Assembly (NCBI GenBank): GCA_023423975.1
Contig: JAFAEO010000048.1
Coordinates: 1-64,000, forward strand
DNA from: Pseudomonadota bacterium
GTDB taxonomy: Bacteria; Pseudomonadota; Gammaproteobacteria; Burkholderiales; Burkholderiaceae_B
Length of the DNA: 64,000 nt
Direction of reading: 5' to 3'
Shown piece by piece: positions 17,193 to 26,149 of the stretch (position 1 is the stretch's first letter; each line of letters starts with the position of its first letter). Under the pieces are notes generated by a model. That model searched no databases, was not told where the DNA came from, and was given only the letters and a program-made list of their open reading frames with translations. The translations under genes were made by a program, and so were the position numbers.

Positions 17193-18161
17193 ATGGCCGT
17201 CTTTACTCCCATCACAAACCAGGAAGCTGCCGAATTTCTGGGGCACTATGCGCTCGGAGAATTCGTCTCCCTTCGCGGCATTACCGCTGGTATTGAAAAC
17301 ACCAACTTCTTTCTGAACACGACCCAGGGAGAATATGTTTTGACGGTGTTCGAGGTGCTCAATCACGAGCAGTTGAATTTCTACATCGAACTGATGCATA
17401 CGCTTGCCAGCAAGGACGTCAAAGTGCCTATGCCCCAGACGCAGCGAGATGGCAAGCGCATCGGCACCCTGAAGGGAAAACCGGCGGCCATCGTTGACCG
17501 CCTGCCCGGCGGATACGAATCCGACCCTGGCGTACAGCACTGTATTATCGCAGCCCGCACGCAGGCCCAGGCACACCTGGCCGCCAAAGACTTTACCCTG
17601 TACCAGCCCAATCTGCGTGGCCTGTCCTGGTGGGAAGAAACCTATCCGGCCATCCGGCCGTTTCTGACTGAATCCCAGAACGCACTGTTTGTCTCGTGCC
17701 TGGATGAGCAACGCCAGGTCCAGCAAGGAAACGACTGGAAGAATATGCCGGCCGGCGCCTGCCACTGCGATCTGTTTCGCGACAATGTACTGTTCGACGG
17801 TACCTATGATGATCCGCGCATGGGCGGCATCATTGACTTTTATTTTGCCGGGCATGATGCCTGGCTGTTCGATGTCGCGATCGCGGTCAACGACTGGTGC
17901 ATAGAGCGCAGCACCGGCGCATTAACGCCCTGGCTGGTTCAGGCCTGGCTCGATGCCTACGCGCAGGAACGCCCGTTCACTGAAACTGAAAAGGCAATGT
18001 GGCCGGTTGCCCTGCGCGCTGCTGCCCTGCGTTTCTGGGCATCCCGCCTGAATGACTATTTCCGTCCGCGCCCTGCCCAGACACTCAAGCCGCATGATCC
18101 GACGCATTTTGAACGTATCCTGACGCTCCGTGTTCAACAACAGGCTCCGCCACTACCGTAA
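17193..18161 (+). CDS. thrB: Homoserine kinase (aminoglycoside-phosphotransferase fold)
   Basis: Phosphorylates homoserine in threonine biosynthesis. This is the ThrB2 type with a choline-kinase/APH fold, common in betaproteobacteria, not the GHMP type of E. coli. Within 322 residues the conserved start AVFTPITNQEAAEFL, GITAGIENTNFFLNT near residue 30 and the catalytic loop HCDLFRDNVLFD near 190 with IIDFYFAG near 213 (metal-binding Asp) are all present. It is followed after five bases by a membrane-protein gene. Confidence 0.93.
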   Translation: MAVFTPITNQEAAEFLGHYALGEFVSLRGITAGIENTNFFLNTTQGEYVLTVFEVLNHEQLNFYIELMHTLASKDVKVPMPQTQRDGKRIGTLKGKPAAIVDRLPGGYESDPGVQHCIIAARTQAQAHLAAKDFTLYQPNLRGLSWWEETYPAIRPFLTESQNALFVSCLDEQRQVQQGNDWKNMPAGACHCDLFRDNVLFDGTYDDPRMGGIIDFYFAGHDAWLFDVAIAVNDWCIERSTGALTPWLVQAWLDAYAQERPFTETEKAMWPVALRAAALRFWASRLNDYFRPRPAQTLKPHDPTHFERILTLRVQQQAPPLP

Positions 18162-18166
18162 CCATC

Positions 18167-18982
18167 ATGATTGCTGCAACACTTCCCGCTTCATCCGGCT
18201 GGCAATGGCTCAAAGACGCCTTCCAGATCTTTCGCAAGCAACCTTTTGCCTTGCTCGCGCTGCTGTTTGTCATCAATATGATCAGTCAGATCCTGATGCA
18301 AATCCCGGTACTTGGGGTCGGGCTGTTTATCATTACCATGCCCATTGCCAGCCTGATTGTAGTTAGCGCCTGCCGGGACATCCAGGGCAAGCCGGCAGGA
18401 TTCAATCATCTTGACCCCAAAAGCTGGGTCGCCAGCCTGCAGAAACCCAAGGTCATTTCCCGTCTGGCTTTTTCCGGTTTTATTTACGCCGCCCTTTTGC
18501 TGCTGCTAAGCGTCGTGCTGCTATACCCTTTGCTCGATGAGCAGACCATTGCGCAGATCAGCAGCATTGTCTATGGTGTCCAGGGCGGCGCCGAGGCGCC
18601 GGCAGAGGCTCTACCCGATGGCGGCACGATCGTTCTGCTGCTGGGCTGGGCGATCTTGCTATTTGTCGTAACCCTCATGTTCTGGCACGTGCCGCAACTG
18701 ATCGGCTGGGAAGGTCTCACTATCGGCAAGGCCATTTTCTATTCCTTTGTCGCGTCCTGGCGCAACAAAGGCGGTTTCCTGATGTATTTCCTGAGCTGGT
18801 TCCTGTTGTTTGTCCTGCTGCAATTTATTGTCATCCCCCTACTGGTAGTGCTGGGGCTACCCGCCCTGCTGATCGCATTTGTCATGCAAGTAGTGCTGAT
18901 GATCATGGTTGCGACCATTTACTGCGGGTTCTATTCCAGTTACGCCGCCATTTTCGGCACGGAAAGACCTACGGTGATGTAA
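18167..18982 (+). CDS. BPSS1780-type inner-membrane protein
   Basis: A 271-residue protein with five or six hydrophobic segments, among them FALLALLFVINMISQIL, VGLFIITMPIASLIVVSA, AALLLLLSVVLLYPLL, IVLLLGWAILLFVVTLMFW and FLLFVLLQFIVIPLLVVLG. The N-terminal SGWQWLKDAFQIFRKQP is typical of the BPSS1780 family, which regularly follows thrB in Burkholderiales. Function unknown. The five-base gap to thrB implies one transcript. Confidence 0.8.
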   Translation: MIAATLPASSGWQWLKDAFQIFRKQPFALLALLFVINMISQILMQIPVLGVGLFIITMPIASLIVVSACRDIQGKPAGFNHLDPKSWVASLQKPKVISRLAFSGFIYAALLLLLSVVLLYPLLDEQTIAQISSIVYGVQGGAEAPAEALPDGGTIVLLLGWAILLFVVTLMFWHVPQLIGWEGLTIGKAIFYSFVASWRNKGGFLMYFLSWFLLFVLLQFIVIPLLVVLGLPALLIAFVMQVVLMIMVATIYCGFYSSYAAIFGTERPTVM

Positions 18983-19219
18983 TCGGTCCGACGGCATGCG
19001 TATGTGGCAGGCGCGCCCTTGTTGGACAAGCTTGACTGACTTGTTATTGTCCCCAATGGTCAAAAGACGACAAAATAAATATAATCAGCAGGAATTTTAC
19101 GTCGCCCTCAGTGGTTTTGCTGTCGTTCAGGCACCCGCCATGCATCACATGGCCGCCTTGCTTGCCTATTGAGCCGCGACTGGATGCGCAAACCGCAAGG
19201 CTTTATCAAAGGAAAATAC

Positions 19220-19951
19220 ATGCTCAGACACATCACTCTTGCCGCACTTGCCGTAAGTTCCCTGACTGCCTGCCAGAATATGGATGTGGCTGGCATGGTG
19301 GGCGCCGCTTCTTCCCTGTTTCAGGCGGCCACGGTTTCCGACGAACAGATCCAGGCGCTGGCGGTCAGTTCCCAGCAACAGCTAGATTCCCAGAACAGGA
19401 TTGCCTCTGCAAATAGCAAATATGCCACCCGGCTTGCCAGGGTCACGCGCAATCTGCGCAGCTATCAGGGCACGCCGTTGCAGTTCAAGGCCTATCTCAA
19501 TCCCGAAGTTAACGCGTTTGCGCTGCCCAATGGCAGTATCCGCGTTTACTCAGGCCTGATGGACAAGATGACCGACAACGAACTGCTATTTGTATTGGGT
19601 CACGAAGTTGGGCATGTCATCGAAGGGCATTCCAAGGCCCAGGCACGGTCCAGCATGCTCACCCTGGCGGCACAACAGGCTGGCGCGGCCAGTGGCGTTC
19701 CCATTCTGTCCACGCTATCGGGCAGCCAACTGGGCGCACTTGCCAACGGTCTGGTCAATGCCCAGTATTCCCAGTCGCATGAATACGCGGCCGATGCTTT
19801 CGGCCTGAAAGTGCTCAAGGAACAGGGGCATGACAAATCGGCTGCCGTGTCTGCCCTGCGCAAACTCGAATCCCTGTCCCAGGGCAGTGCCAGCGTCTTT
19901 TCCAGCCACCCCGATTCGGGCAGCCGGGCCGATCGTATCGAAGCCATGTAA
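19220..19951 (+). CDS. M48-family metalloprotease lipoprotein
   Basis: A 243-residue zinc protease of the LoiP/YggG-like group. The signal peptide ends in the lipobox SLTAC (Cys near residue 18), so it is probably a membrane-anchored periplasmic lipoprotein. The zinc motif HEVGHVIEGH lies near residue 145, and the third ligand Glu is in SHEYAADAFGLKVL near 194. The motif NAFALPNGSIRVYSGLMD is conserved in the family. Start ATG 19220 follows AAAGGA; a longer frame adds 17 residues that would spoil the signal peptide. Likely role: quality control of envelope proteins (inferred). Confidence 0.9.
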   Translation: MLRHITLAALAVSSLTACQNMDVAGMVGAASSLFQAATVSDEQIQALAVSSQQQLDSQNRIASANSKYATRLARVTRNLRSYQGTPLQFKAYLNPEVNAFALPNGSIRVYSGLMDKMTDNELLFVLGHEVGHVIEGHSKAQARSSMLTLAAQQAGAASGVPILSTLSGSQLGALANGLVNAQYSQSHEYAADAFGLKVLKEQGHDKSAAVSALRKLESLSQGSASVFSSHPDSGSRADRIEAM

Positions 19952-20059
19952 CCGGCGCCTGCGGGTGGGGCCGGTCCAGCTTTTCCGGCCCTTACCTTCC
20001 GGCCCTTTTCTTTAGATTCAGTACTTTCGACCTTCCCCTTCCAGCATAGCCTTTGCGGC

Positions 20060-21031
20060 TCAACCCTCCAACTCCGGCCCCAGTGAAGTGTCTTCCTTCT
20101 TTGCTAAAGATACACGCTTGAATGCCGTTTTTTGCTGCATCAGCGCGCTCGCCTGGGCAATGAGCGCCGCATTAGGTGAATATACCGAGCGCTTGTTTGT
20201 AAACAGCAGCACTTCCCCAAAATTGATCGTTTTTTCCAGTGGCAAAATATGTAACATGCTTTGCCGCTCAAAATACCGGGCGATGCCCTGCGGCATGGCC
20301 GCCACCAGATTTTCGCGCCCCAGCATGATTACATTTGTCATTGTGGTACTGGAGCGAATAGCAATGGTCGGGTGCGCCAGTCCGATGGAGTCGCACAGTT
20401 CGATCAGCTTCGCATTCGCATAGGTGCCTGCTTGCGGAAAAATCCAGATACAGTCGTGCAGGTGTCCGGCTTCCAATTTGCGGGGCTGCGCCAGGGGATG
20501 CTGCAGTCCACACACGAGCACCATAGGTTCGTAATCCAGAATAATCCGGTCAAAGCCGCTCAGATCGATCAGTTCCGTTCGGCGCCCTATCACAATATCC
20601 AGGAGGCCGACATTGAGTTTTTCCAGCATGGGCTCAATAATGCCGTCTTCAATGCTCACCTGCAAATCCGGCACCTGCGCAAGCAATGCGCTAAGCAAAT
20701 CCGGTACGACCGATAATGTGGCCGACGGCAATGCGCCAATGGCCAGCGTACGCTGCCCGTGATACTGGACCTGACTGAGTTCGGACTGTATGCGCCGCGT
20801 CGCCTGCAGGACCTGACGGGCATACTCGATCATCAGGCCGCCGTAGGCAGTGGGCACAGTTCCCGTCGCACTTCGTTCAAACAGGGCATAACCCACCTCT
20901 TGCTCGAGTTGGGACAACACCTTGGACGCTGCCGGTTGGGTCATGTGCAACTGCACCGACGCCTTGTGCAGATTCTGCGTCTCGGCCAATGCAACAAGCA
21001 GATCAGCCTGGCGTTTTTTCAGATGAAACAT
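20060..21031 (-). CDS. LysR-type regulator, divergent from Bug-sulfatase cassette
   Basis: A 323-residue LysR regulator. The N-terminal helix-turn-helix covers about residues 8-65 (LVALAETQNLHKASVQLHMT then QPAASKVLSQLEQEVGYALF). The rest is a two-lobed co-inducer domain. The end is rich in charged residues (KKEDTSLGPELEG). It is transcribed away from the Bug-sulfatase-Bug genes, the usual arrangement for a LysR activator of a neighbouring catabolic operon, so it probably senses the sulfate ester or its alcohol. That ligand is inference. Confidence 0.9.
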   Translation of the reverse strand: MFHLKKRQADLLVALAETQNLHKASVQLHMTQPAASKVLSQLEQEVGYALFERSATGTVPTAYGGLMIEYARQVLQATRRIQSELSQVQYHGQRTLAIGALPSATLSVVPDLLSALLAQVPDLQVSIEDGIIEPMLEKLNVGLLDIVIGRRTELIDLSGFDRIILDYEPMVLVCGLQHPLAQPRKLEAGHLHDCIWIFPQAGTYANAKLIELCDSIGLAHPTIAIRSSTTMTNVIMLGRENLVAAMPQGIARYFERQSMLHILPLEKTINFGEVLLFTNKRSVYSPNAALIAQASALMQQKTAFKRVSLAKKEDTSLGPELEG

Positions 21032-21035
21032 GGGG

Positions 21036-21054
21036 TTATGCCAAATTGGTTATA
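21036..21054. promoter_or_regulatory. Candidate LysR operator
   Basis: The 19-mer TTATGCCAAATTGGTTATA has a perfect CCAA-A-TTGG core and a partly symmetric flank. It sits between the divergent LysR and Bug genes, where a T-N11-A LysR site is expected. Confidence 0.45.
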
Positions 21055-21136
21055 CGGTGAGTCGATAAATGAATTTTACAGAGTAAAGGGAACTGTGGAA
21101 CACTTGAGCGCATAATCATATCCAGGAGACAATCTC

Positions 21137-22120
21137 ATGCGTCCTTTCCTAAAACGCGCTCTCATACCGCTACTGGCCTGCTGTATCGGCCCGACAGCCA
21201 TCGCTGCCACGGCACTTCCAAAACAGATTACGGTTATTGTTCCCTACGCGCCCGGTGGCGCCGTAGATGCACTGACCCGGATTCTGGCCAAACAGCTGGC
21301 CGCCGAAGAAGGCATCAATCTTGTCGTCGAAAACAAGCCCGGCGCCGGTGGTTCGATTGCTGCCCAGCAAGCTGTGCGCAACAAACCGGACGGACGCACG
21401 CTGCTGATGGGCACCTCCAACACCCATGGTATCAACAGTGTTGTCATACCAGGGTTGAAATATGATCCCATCAAGGACTTTACAGCGGTCACCGATGTTG
21501 CCGAGAACATAGTCATTCTGGCGGCCAATAAAGATTTTCCCGCCAATACGCTGACAGAAGCCGTCGATCTTATTGGTCGGTCACCCGGCAAATACAGCTT
21601 CGGATCGCCCGGCGTTGGCAGCGTACACGCTTTGGCGATGGAACAGTTTGCGCAAAAACTGGGCCTCGATATCACACATGTCGCCTATAAGGGCGCCGGC
21701 CCGGCCATGACAGATACCGTCGCCGGCAATATTCCGCTTGTGATGGCGGGCGTGGTACCCGCCAAGCCGTTTCTTGCAGACAAACGAATCAAGATACTGG
21801 GCATCGCCAACCCCAGGGACGATATGTTCAGCGGGGTCGCCGAAGTAGCCCAAACACAATATTTTTCTGATATTCAGAAAGACGCATCGGTGCAGTCATG
21901 GATTGGTCTTTTTGCACCCGCTGGCCTGGCACCCGATCTGGCCGACAGTTTGCATGCGGCATTTGAAAAAGTAATCAAATCGGACGCCTTTGCCAAAGAG
22001 CTCACGCCACTGGGAATGGTCCCGAACATCTCCAGCCGCCAGGCGTTTGCCGATAAAGTCAGCGCCAATGTGCAGCGCTGGCACAAGGCCCTGTCATCAA
22101 CCAAGCCGACCAAACCATAA
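21137..22120 (+). CDS. Bug-type tripartite tricarboxylate transporter receptor
   Basis: A 327-residue periplasmic binding protein of the TctC/Bug family, hugely expanded in Bordetella and relatives. A Sec signal peptide covers about residues 1-25, ending near IAATALPKQ. The Bug signature follows: ITVIVPYAPGGAVDALTRIL near 30 and VVENKPGAGGSIAAQQAV near 60. Members bind carboxylates, amides or vitamins and may deliver them to a TctAB membrane pair, not seen here, or act as sensors. It is the first gene downstream of the LysR intergenic region, with AGGAGA upstream. Confidence 0.9.
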   Translation: MRPFLKRALIPLLACCIGPTAIAATALPKQITVIVPYAPGGAVDALTRILAKQLAAEEGINLVVENKPGAGGSIAAQQAVRNKPDGRTLLMGTSNTHGINSVVIPGLKYDPIKDFTAVTDVAENIVILAANKDFPANTLTEAVDLIGRSPGKYSFGSPGVGSVHALAMEQFAQKLGLDITHVAYKGAGPAMTDTVAGNIPLVMAGVVPAKPFLADKRIKILGIANPRDDMFSGVAEVAQTQYFSDIQKDASVQSWIGLFAPAGLAPDLADSLHAAFEKVIKSDAFAKELTPLGMVPNISSRQAFADKVSANVQRWHKALSSTKPTKP

Positions 22121-22133
22121 GGCAACACAAGCC

Positions 22134-23717
22134 ATGACCAAACCAGTCAACTTTCTTATGTTCATTACAGACCAGTTGCGGGCCGACCATCTGGGCTGCT
22201 ATGGCAATCGCGTGGTGCAGACGCCAAACATCGATGCCATATCAAAAAAAGGGTTTCGGCTGGACAATATGCATGTGGCGACGCCTATCTGTATGCCCAA
22301 CCGCGCCAGCATGATGACCGGTCGTTACCCTTCGGTGCATGGAGCGCGTCACAACGGCATACCGCTATCGCTTAAAGCACGCACTTTCGTGGAAACGCTG
22401 CGCCTATCCGGCTATCACACAGCACAGGTCGGCAAAATACATCTGCAAAACATGACTGCGTTGGCGCCTCTCTGGCCGCAGAACCCGGCAGACCGGTTGT
22501 GCGACGAAGCCTTTGAAGCGGATGACGGCAACTATGAGCAGGAAAAACGTGGCAAGTGGCTAGACAGCGATCATTACGATCTTGATTATCCGTACTATGG
22601 GTTCGAGCAAGTCTATCTGGTGGATGATCATGCCGACATCGTGCATGGTCATTATCGCTACTGGCTGCGTCGTGAAGTACCCAATGCGGAATCACTGATC
22701 GGGCCCGACAATGCCATACCGACGCCCGACTATAAATTGACACGGATCGGTCAGGCATGGCGCACTCGTCTGACCGAAGAGCAGTATCCTTCGGCCTATA
22801 TCGCCGACCGCAGCATTGATCTGCTTAACGACTACGCTGGCAGCGAACAGCCTTTTTTCCTGCAAGTGTCATTTCCGGATCCGCATCATCCCTTTACTCC
22901 GCCTGGTCAATACTGGGATATGTATAAGCCCGAGGACATGACCCTGCCCGCTTCGTTCTATAGCGATCATGAGCCTCCGCAACATGTCCAATGGCTTTAT
23001 CAGCGTCGCGATTCCGGCGCAGCGACAAAAAAAGGCACTGCCGTATTTGCCTGCGACGAACGCGAAGCACAGGAAGCACTGGCGTTGAACTATGGCTCCA
23101 TCAGCAATATCGACGCGCAAATCGGCCGGGTGATGGCCGAACTGGAACGCCTCGGGCTGCAGGACAATACGATTGTCATTTTCACCAGCGATCACGGGGA
23201 TTTTCTGGGTGATCACCAGCTTATGCTAAAGGGGCCGATTCATTACCGGGGCCTGACGCGCGTTCCTTTCATCTGGTCCGACCCAACCATGCCTGCCGCC
23301 GCGGACAAAGCTTCCTGCGCCCTTACCAGCACCATCGACATTGCGCCGACCATTCTGACGCGAGCCCGTGCGCCTGCATTCAATGGCATTCAGGGTCAGG
23401 ACATGCAACCGTTGATGGAGGGCAGCCGCAAAGACCTGCGCGATTCTCTGCTGATCGAAGAAGAAGGCCAGCGCGTCATTCTGAGCATTGACACGCGCGT
23501 ACGCTGCCGAACGCTATTGACGCAACGCTATCGCATGACCATTTACGACGCAGCCTCATGGGGCGAACTCTATGATCTGCAGAACGACCCCGACGAAATG
23601 ATTAACCTTTGGGAGACGCCGGCTGCGTCGACCATTCGGGCGATGATGATGGAAAAACTGGCCTACACCAACTTGGAACTGGTTGATACAAGCCCATATC
23701 CAAGCGCATTGGCCTGA
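22134..23717 (+). CDS. Sulfatase family hydrolase (Cys-type)
   Basis: A 527-residue type I sulfatase that would hydrolyse a sulfate ester. The signature C-x-P-x-R is present in PICMPNRASMMTGRYPS near residue 53; its Cys is normally oxidised to formylglycine by a maturase, not encoded here. Metal ligands are in FITDQLRADHLG near 10 and FTSDHGDFLGDHQLM near 355. No signal peptide is seen, so it should act in the cytoplasm on an imported substrate. The protein lacks obvious choline-sulfatase features that I could confirm, so the substrate is open. It starts 13 bases after the first Bug gene; a longer frame from 21990 only overlaps that gene. Confidence 0.88.
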   Translation: MTKPVNFLMFITDQLRADHLGCYGNRVVQTPNIDAISKKGFRLDNMHVATPICMPNRASMMTGRYPSVHGARHNGIPLSLKARTFVETLRLSGYHTAQVGKIHLQNMTALAPLWPQNPADRLCDEAFEADDGNYEQEKRGKWLDSDHYDLDYPYYGFEQVYLVDDHADIVHGHYRYWLRREVPNAESLIGPDNAIPTPDYKLTRIGQAWRTRLTEEQYPSAYIADRSIDLLNDYAGSEQPFFLQVSFPDPHHPFTPPGQYWDMYKPEDMTLPASFYSDHEPPQHVQWLYQRRDSGAATKKGTAVFACDEREAQEALALNYGSISNIDAQIGRVMAELERLGLQDNTIVIFTSDHGDFLGDHQLMLKGPIHYRGLTRVPFIWSDPTMPAAADKASCALTSTIDIAPTILTRARAPAFNGIQGQDMQPLMEGSRKDLRDSLLIEEEGQRVILSIDTRVRCRTLLTQRYRMTIYDAASWGELYDLQNDPDEMINLWETPAASTIRAMMMEKLAYTNLELVDTSPYPSALA

Positions 23718-23855
23718 TTCAGATCGCGGGCCAACCATGCCGACGCAGTAGCGTCGGCCCAACTGTTGCTGTATGGCTGTGTGGCCAAATCGATTCCGGA
23801 ACGGTGCGCACAACAACCAAAAGCCATGCCATCACACCCGAAACAGGAGACAACC

Positions 23856-24839
23856 ATGTCAATTATCATTTCCGTTACGAAACGCGCGCTGGCAAGCGGC
23901 CTCGCGCTCGTCTTTGCTGGCGCGGCTCACGCAGCCTATCCAGACAAGCCAATCACCCTCATTGTCAATTATCCTCCCGGTGGGGCTCTTGATCTGGCTA
24001 CCCGCGCCGTCAGTGCCAATCTGTCCGCCCAGTTCGGCCAACCGATAGTGATTGAGAACAAACCCGGTGCATCCGGACTGATCGGTGCAGAAAATGCGGC
24101 CCGCCAGAAACCGGATGGCTATACGTTTCTCGCAACCATCGACTCGCTGGTTACAGTCAATCCGCTTATATTTGGACAAAAACGCTTCAACCCGGAGACT
24201 GCGCTGGACTTGATCAGCCTGCTGGGCACATTCGAGCAAGTCCTGCTGGTTCCAAAAGCATCGGAAATCAAAGATCTCCCGTCCTTGATTGCAGCATCCA
24301 AGGCCAAAGCGCTGAACTATTCATCGGCAGGCGCCGGCACACCCGGGCACCTGGCCATGGAAAGCCTGCGACTGGCGCTGGGCATTAACATAACCAACAT
24401 CCCGTTCAAGGGCAATGCGCCGGCCTTGAATGCCCTGCTTGGCAGCCAGGTGGATGCAGGGTTTCTTGCACTGGGCGGCTCTACCTTGCAGCATATCAAG
24501 GCGGGTAAACTGGTCCCGCTTGCCGTCGCTGGAAACTCAAGAGAACCAGCGCTACCAGATACGCCCACGCTGTCGGAAAGCGGCATTGATGCCCTGAAAG
24601 ATTTTGACATGCAGTTTGCCTTCTTGCTAATGGCGCCAAAAGGGCTGGACAAAGCGATTACTGAAAAGTGGAATGCCGCAATTGCGCAGGCGATGCAATC
24701 GGCGCAGATCAAAACTCAGTTTGATAATTTGAACGTGCACAGAGTGAGTGGGTCAACGCAGGAAGCGCAACAATGGATGATGAAATACGGCAGCCGGATC
24801 CGCGATACCATCAGCAAAGCCAATATCAAGGTCGAATAA
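23856..24839 (+). CDS. Bug-type periplasmic receptor, second copy of the sulfatase cassette
   Basis: Another 327-residue TctC/Bug receptor. The signal peptide ends at GAAHAAYPDKP near residue 23. Signature stretches are LIVNYPPGGALDLATRAV near 35 and VIENKPGASGLIGAENAA near 60. Start ATG 23856 has AGGAGA upstream; 30 extra codons in the open frame are discarded because they would bury the signal peptide. It is 138 bases downstream of the sulfatase stop. Two receptors flanking one enzyme suggest that substrate and a related compound are both captured, which is inference. Confidence 0.9.
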   Translation: MSIIISVTKRALASGLALVFAGAAHAAYPDKPITLIVNYPPGGALDLATRAVSANLSAQFGQPIVIENKPGASGLIGAENAARQKPDGYTFLATIDSLVTVNPLIFGQKRFNPETALDLISLLGTFEQVLLVPKASEIKDLPSLIAASKAKALNYSSAGAGTPGHLAMESLRLALGINITNIPFKGNAPALNALLGSQVDAGFLALGGSTLQHIKAGKLVPLAVAGNSREPALPDTPTLSESGIDALKDFDMQFAFLLMAPKGLDKAITEKWNAAIAQAMQSAQIKTQFDNLNVHRVSGSTQEAQQWMMKYGSRIRDTISKANIKVE

Positions 24840-25086
24840 GCTGCAGCCGTGTCCTGCGTGGACAAGGGGCGTGTTGTGCCATGCACGTTGACGCCGTTTT
24901 GTAGTGGGTATAACTTCAGAGCAATAACGGTCTGATGTGCATTCCGGTCTGGGCACCCGGTTGACGCGGGCACCCGCGACATAGCAGTCGGTGCTTTGAA
25001 CCCTGGCAGCCTGTACCCTGGCGCTTCGAACTACGACTTGTCAAGTTGCGGATAATCAAATTGCTATTATCGCTACACAGATAAGC

Positions 25087-25135
25087 ATTTCACCCGTGGC
25101 ACCGATCTGAGAACGGTCGATATCACGGGTGAAAT
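25087..25135. repeat. Compound hairpin A behind etfA
   Basis: A perfect 12-base inverted repeat, ATTTCACCCGTG at 25087-25098 and its complement at 25124-25135. The loop contains a second small stem (ACCG and CGGT). Confidence 0.7.
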
Positions 25136-25151
25136 TTATGCCAAATGTGCT

Positions 25152-25213
25152 TCCTGTTGCACGCGCCAGTGCAGATCTATAAATTGCATCTGCCTGCTCG
25201 TAATGCAACAGGA
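25152..25213. repeat. Compound hairpin B behind etfA
   Basis: A perfect ten-base inverted repeat, TCCTGTTGCA at 25152-25161 and TGCAACAGGA at 25204-25213. Inside it is a perfect six-base stem, GCAGAT at 25171-25176 and ATCTGC at 25188-25193. It begins six bases after the etfA stop on the transcribed strand. Confidence 0.7.
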
Positions 25214-25218
25214 CCGGA

Positions 25219-26148
25219 TCAGATTGCTTTTTCCAGTTCGGGTACGGCTGTGAACAGGTCAGCAACCAGGCCGTAGTCGGCAACACCAAAAATCGGCGCT
25301 TCCGGGTCTTTATTGACGGCCACGATGACTTTGGAGTCTTTCATGCCGGCCAGATGCTGGATGGCACCTGAAATACCGATGGCCACGTACAATTGCGGCG
25401 CAACGATTTTACCGGTTTGGCCAACCTGCCAGTCGTTCGGTGCGAAGCCGGCGTCGACTGCTGCACGCGAAGCGCCCAATGCAGCGCCAAGCTTGTCGGC
25501 CAGCGGCTCGAGCAGCTTGAAGTTTTCTGCACTGCCCATGCCACGACCGCCAGAGACAACAACCGTTGCCGCTGTCAGTTCAGGGCGGTCATTCTTGGCT
25601 ACTTCACGACCCACGAATGAAGACAGACCGGAATCGGCAACCGCCTGCAGGGTTTTGACTTCGGCACTGCCGCCTTCGGCTGCAACACCATCAAAAGACG
25701 TGACGCGCACGGTGATGACTTTTTTCTCGTCTGAAGACTGGACGATGGCAACAGCGTTACCCGCATAAATAGGACGCTCGAATGTGTCTGCCGAATCGAC
25801 CGCAGTAATATCGGAAATCTGCGCTACATCCAGTTTTGCGGCAACGCGCGGCGCCACATTTTTACCAGATGCCGTCGCCGGAAAAACGATATGGCTGTAA
25901 TCGCCGGCAACCGCCAGGACCTGCTCGGCCACGTTTTCGGCCAGAGAGTCTTTCAGATGGTCGGCATCGGCCAGCAAGACGCTGGCAACGCCGGCAACTT
26001 TGGCCGCCTGGGCTGCGACATCCTGTGCGCCGCTACCGGCCACCAGAATATGAATATCGCCACCGATTTTCTGTGCAGCAGCAACCGCATTCAATGTTGC
26101 CGGTTTTAACTGCTGGTTATCATGTTCTGCAATAACTAGAGTTGTCAT
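25219..26148 (-). CDS. etfA: Electron transfer flavoprotein alpha subunit
   Basis: A 309-residue FAD-binding subunit that passes electrons from acyl-CoA and other dehydrogenases to ETF:quinone oxidoreductase. The C-terminal FAD domain shows VVSGGRGMGSAENFKLLEPL near residue 200, GASRAAVDAGFAPNDWQVGQ near 225, and the segments QLYVAIGISGAIQHLAGM and INKDPEAPIF-like VNKDPEAPIFGVADYGLV. One base separates it from etfB. The acyl-CoA dehydrogenases at 44-50 kb are possible electron donors. Confidence 0.96.
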   Translation of the reverse strand: MTTLVIAEHDNQQLKPATLNAVAAAQKIGGDIHILVAGSGAQDVAAQAAKVAGVASVLLADADHLKDSLAENVAEQVLAVAGDYSHIVFPATASGKNVAPRVAAKLDVAQISDITAVDSADTFERPIYAGNAVAIVQSSDEKKVITVRVTSFDGVAAEGGSAEVKTLQAVADSGLSSFVGREVAKNDRPELTAATVVVSGGRGMGSAENFKLLEPLADKLGAALGASRAAVDAGFAPNDWQVGQTGKIVAPQLYVAIGISGAIQHLAGMKDSKVIVAVNKDPEAPIFGVADYGLVADLFTAVPELEKAI

Positions 26149-26149
26149 A

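Larger units (their letters stand above)
24840..25218. other. Intergenic region between a Bug gene and etfA, with two compound hairpins
   Basis: A convergent gap. The part next to etfA holds the two inverted-repeat structures listed separately. The part next to the Bug gene has GC-rich short repeats (GGGCACCCGG and GCGGGCACCCGCG near 24950-24976). No gene is visible. Confidence 0.5.
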
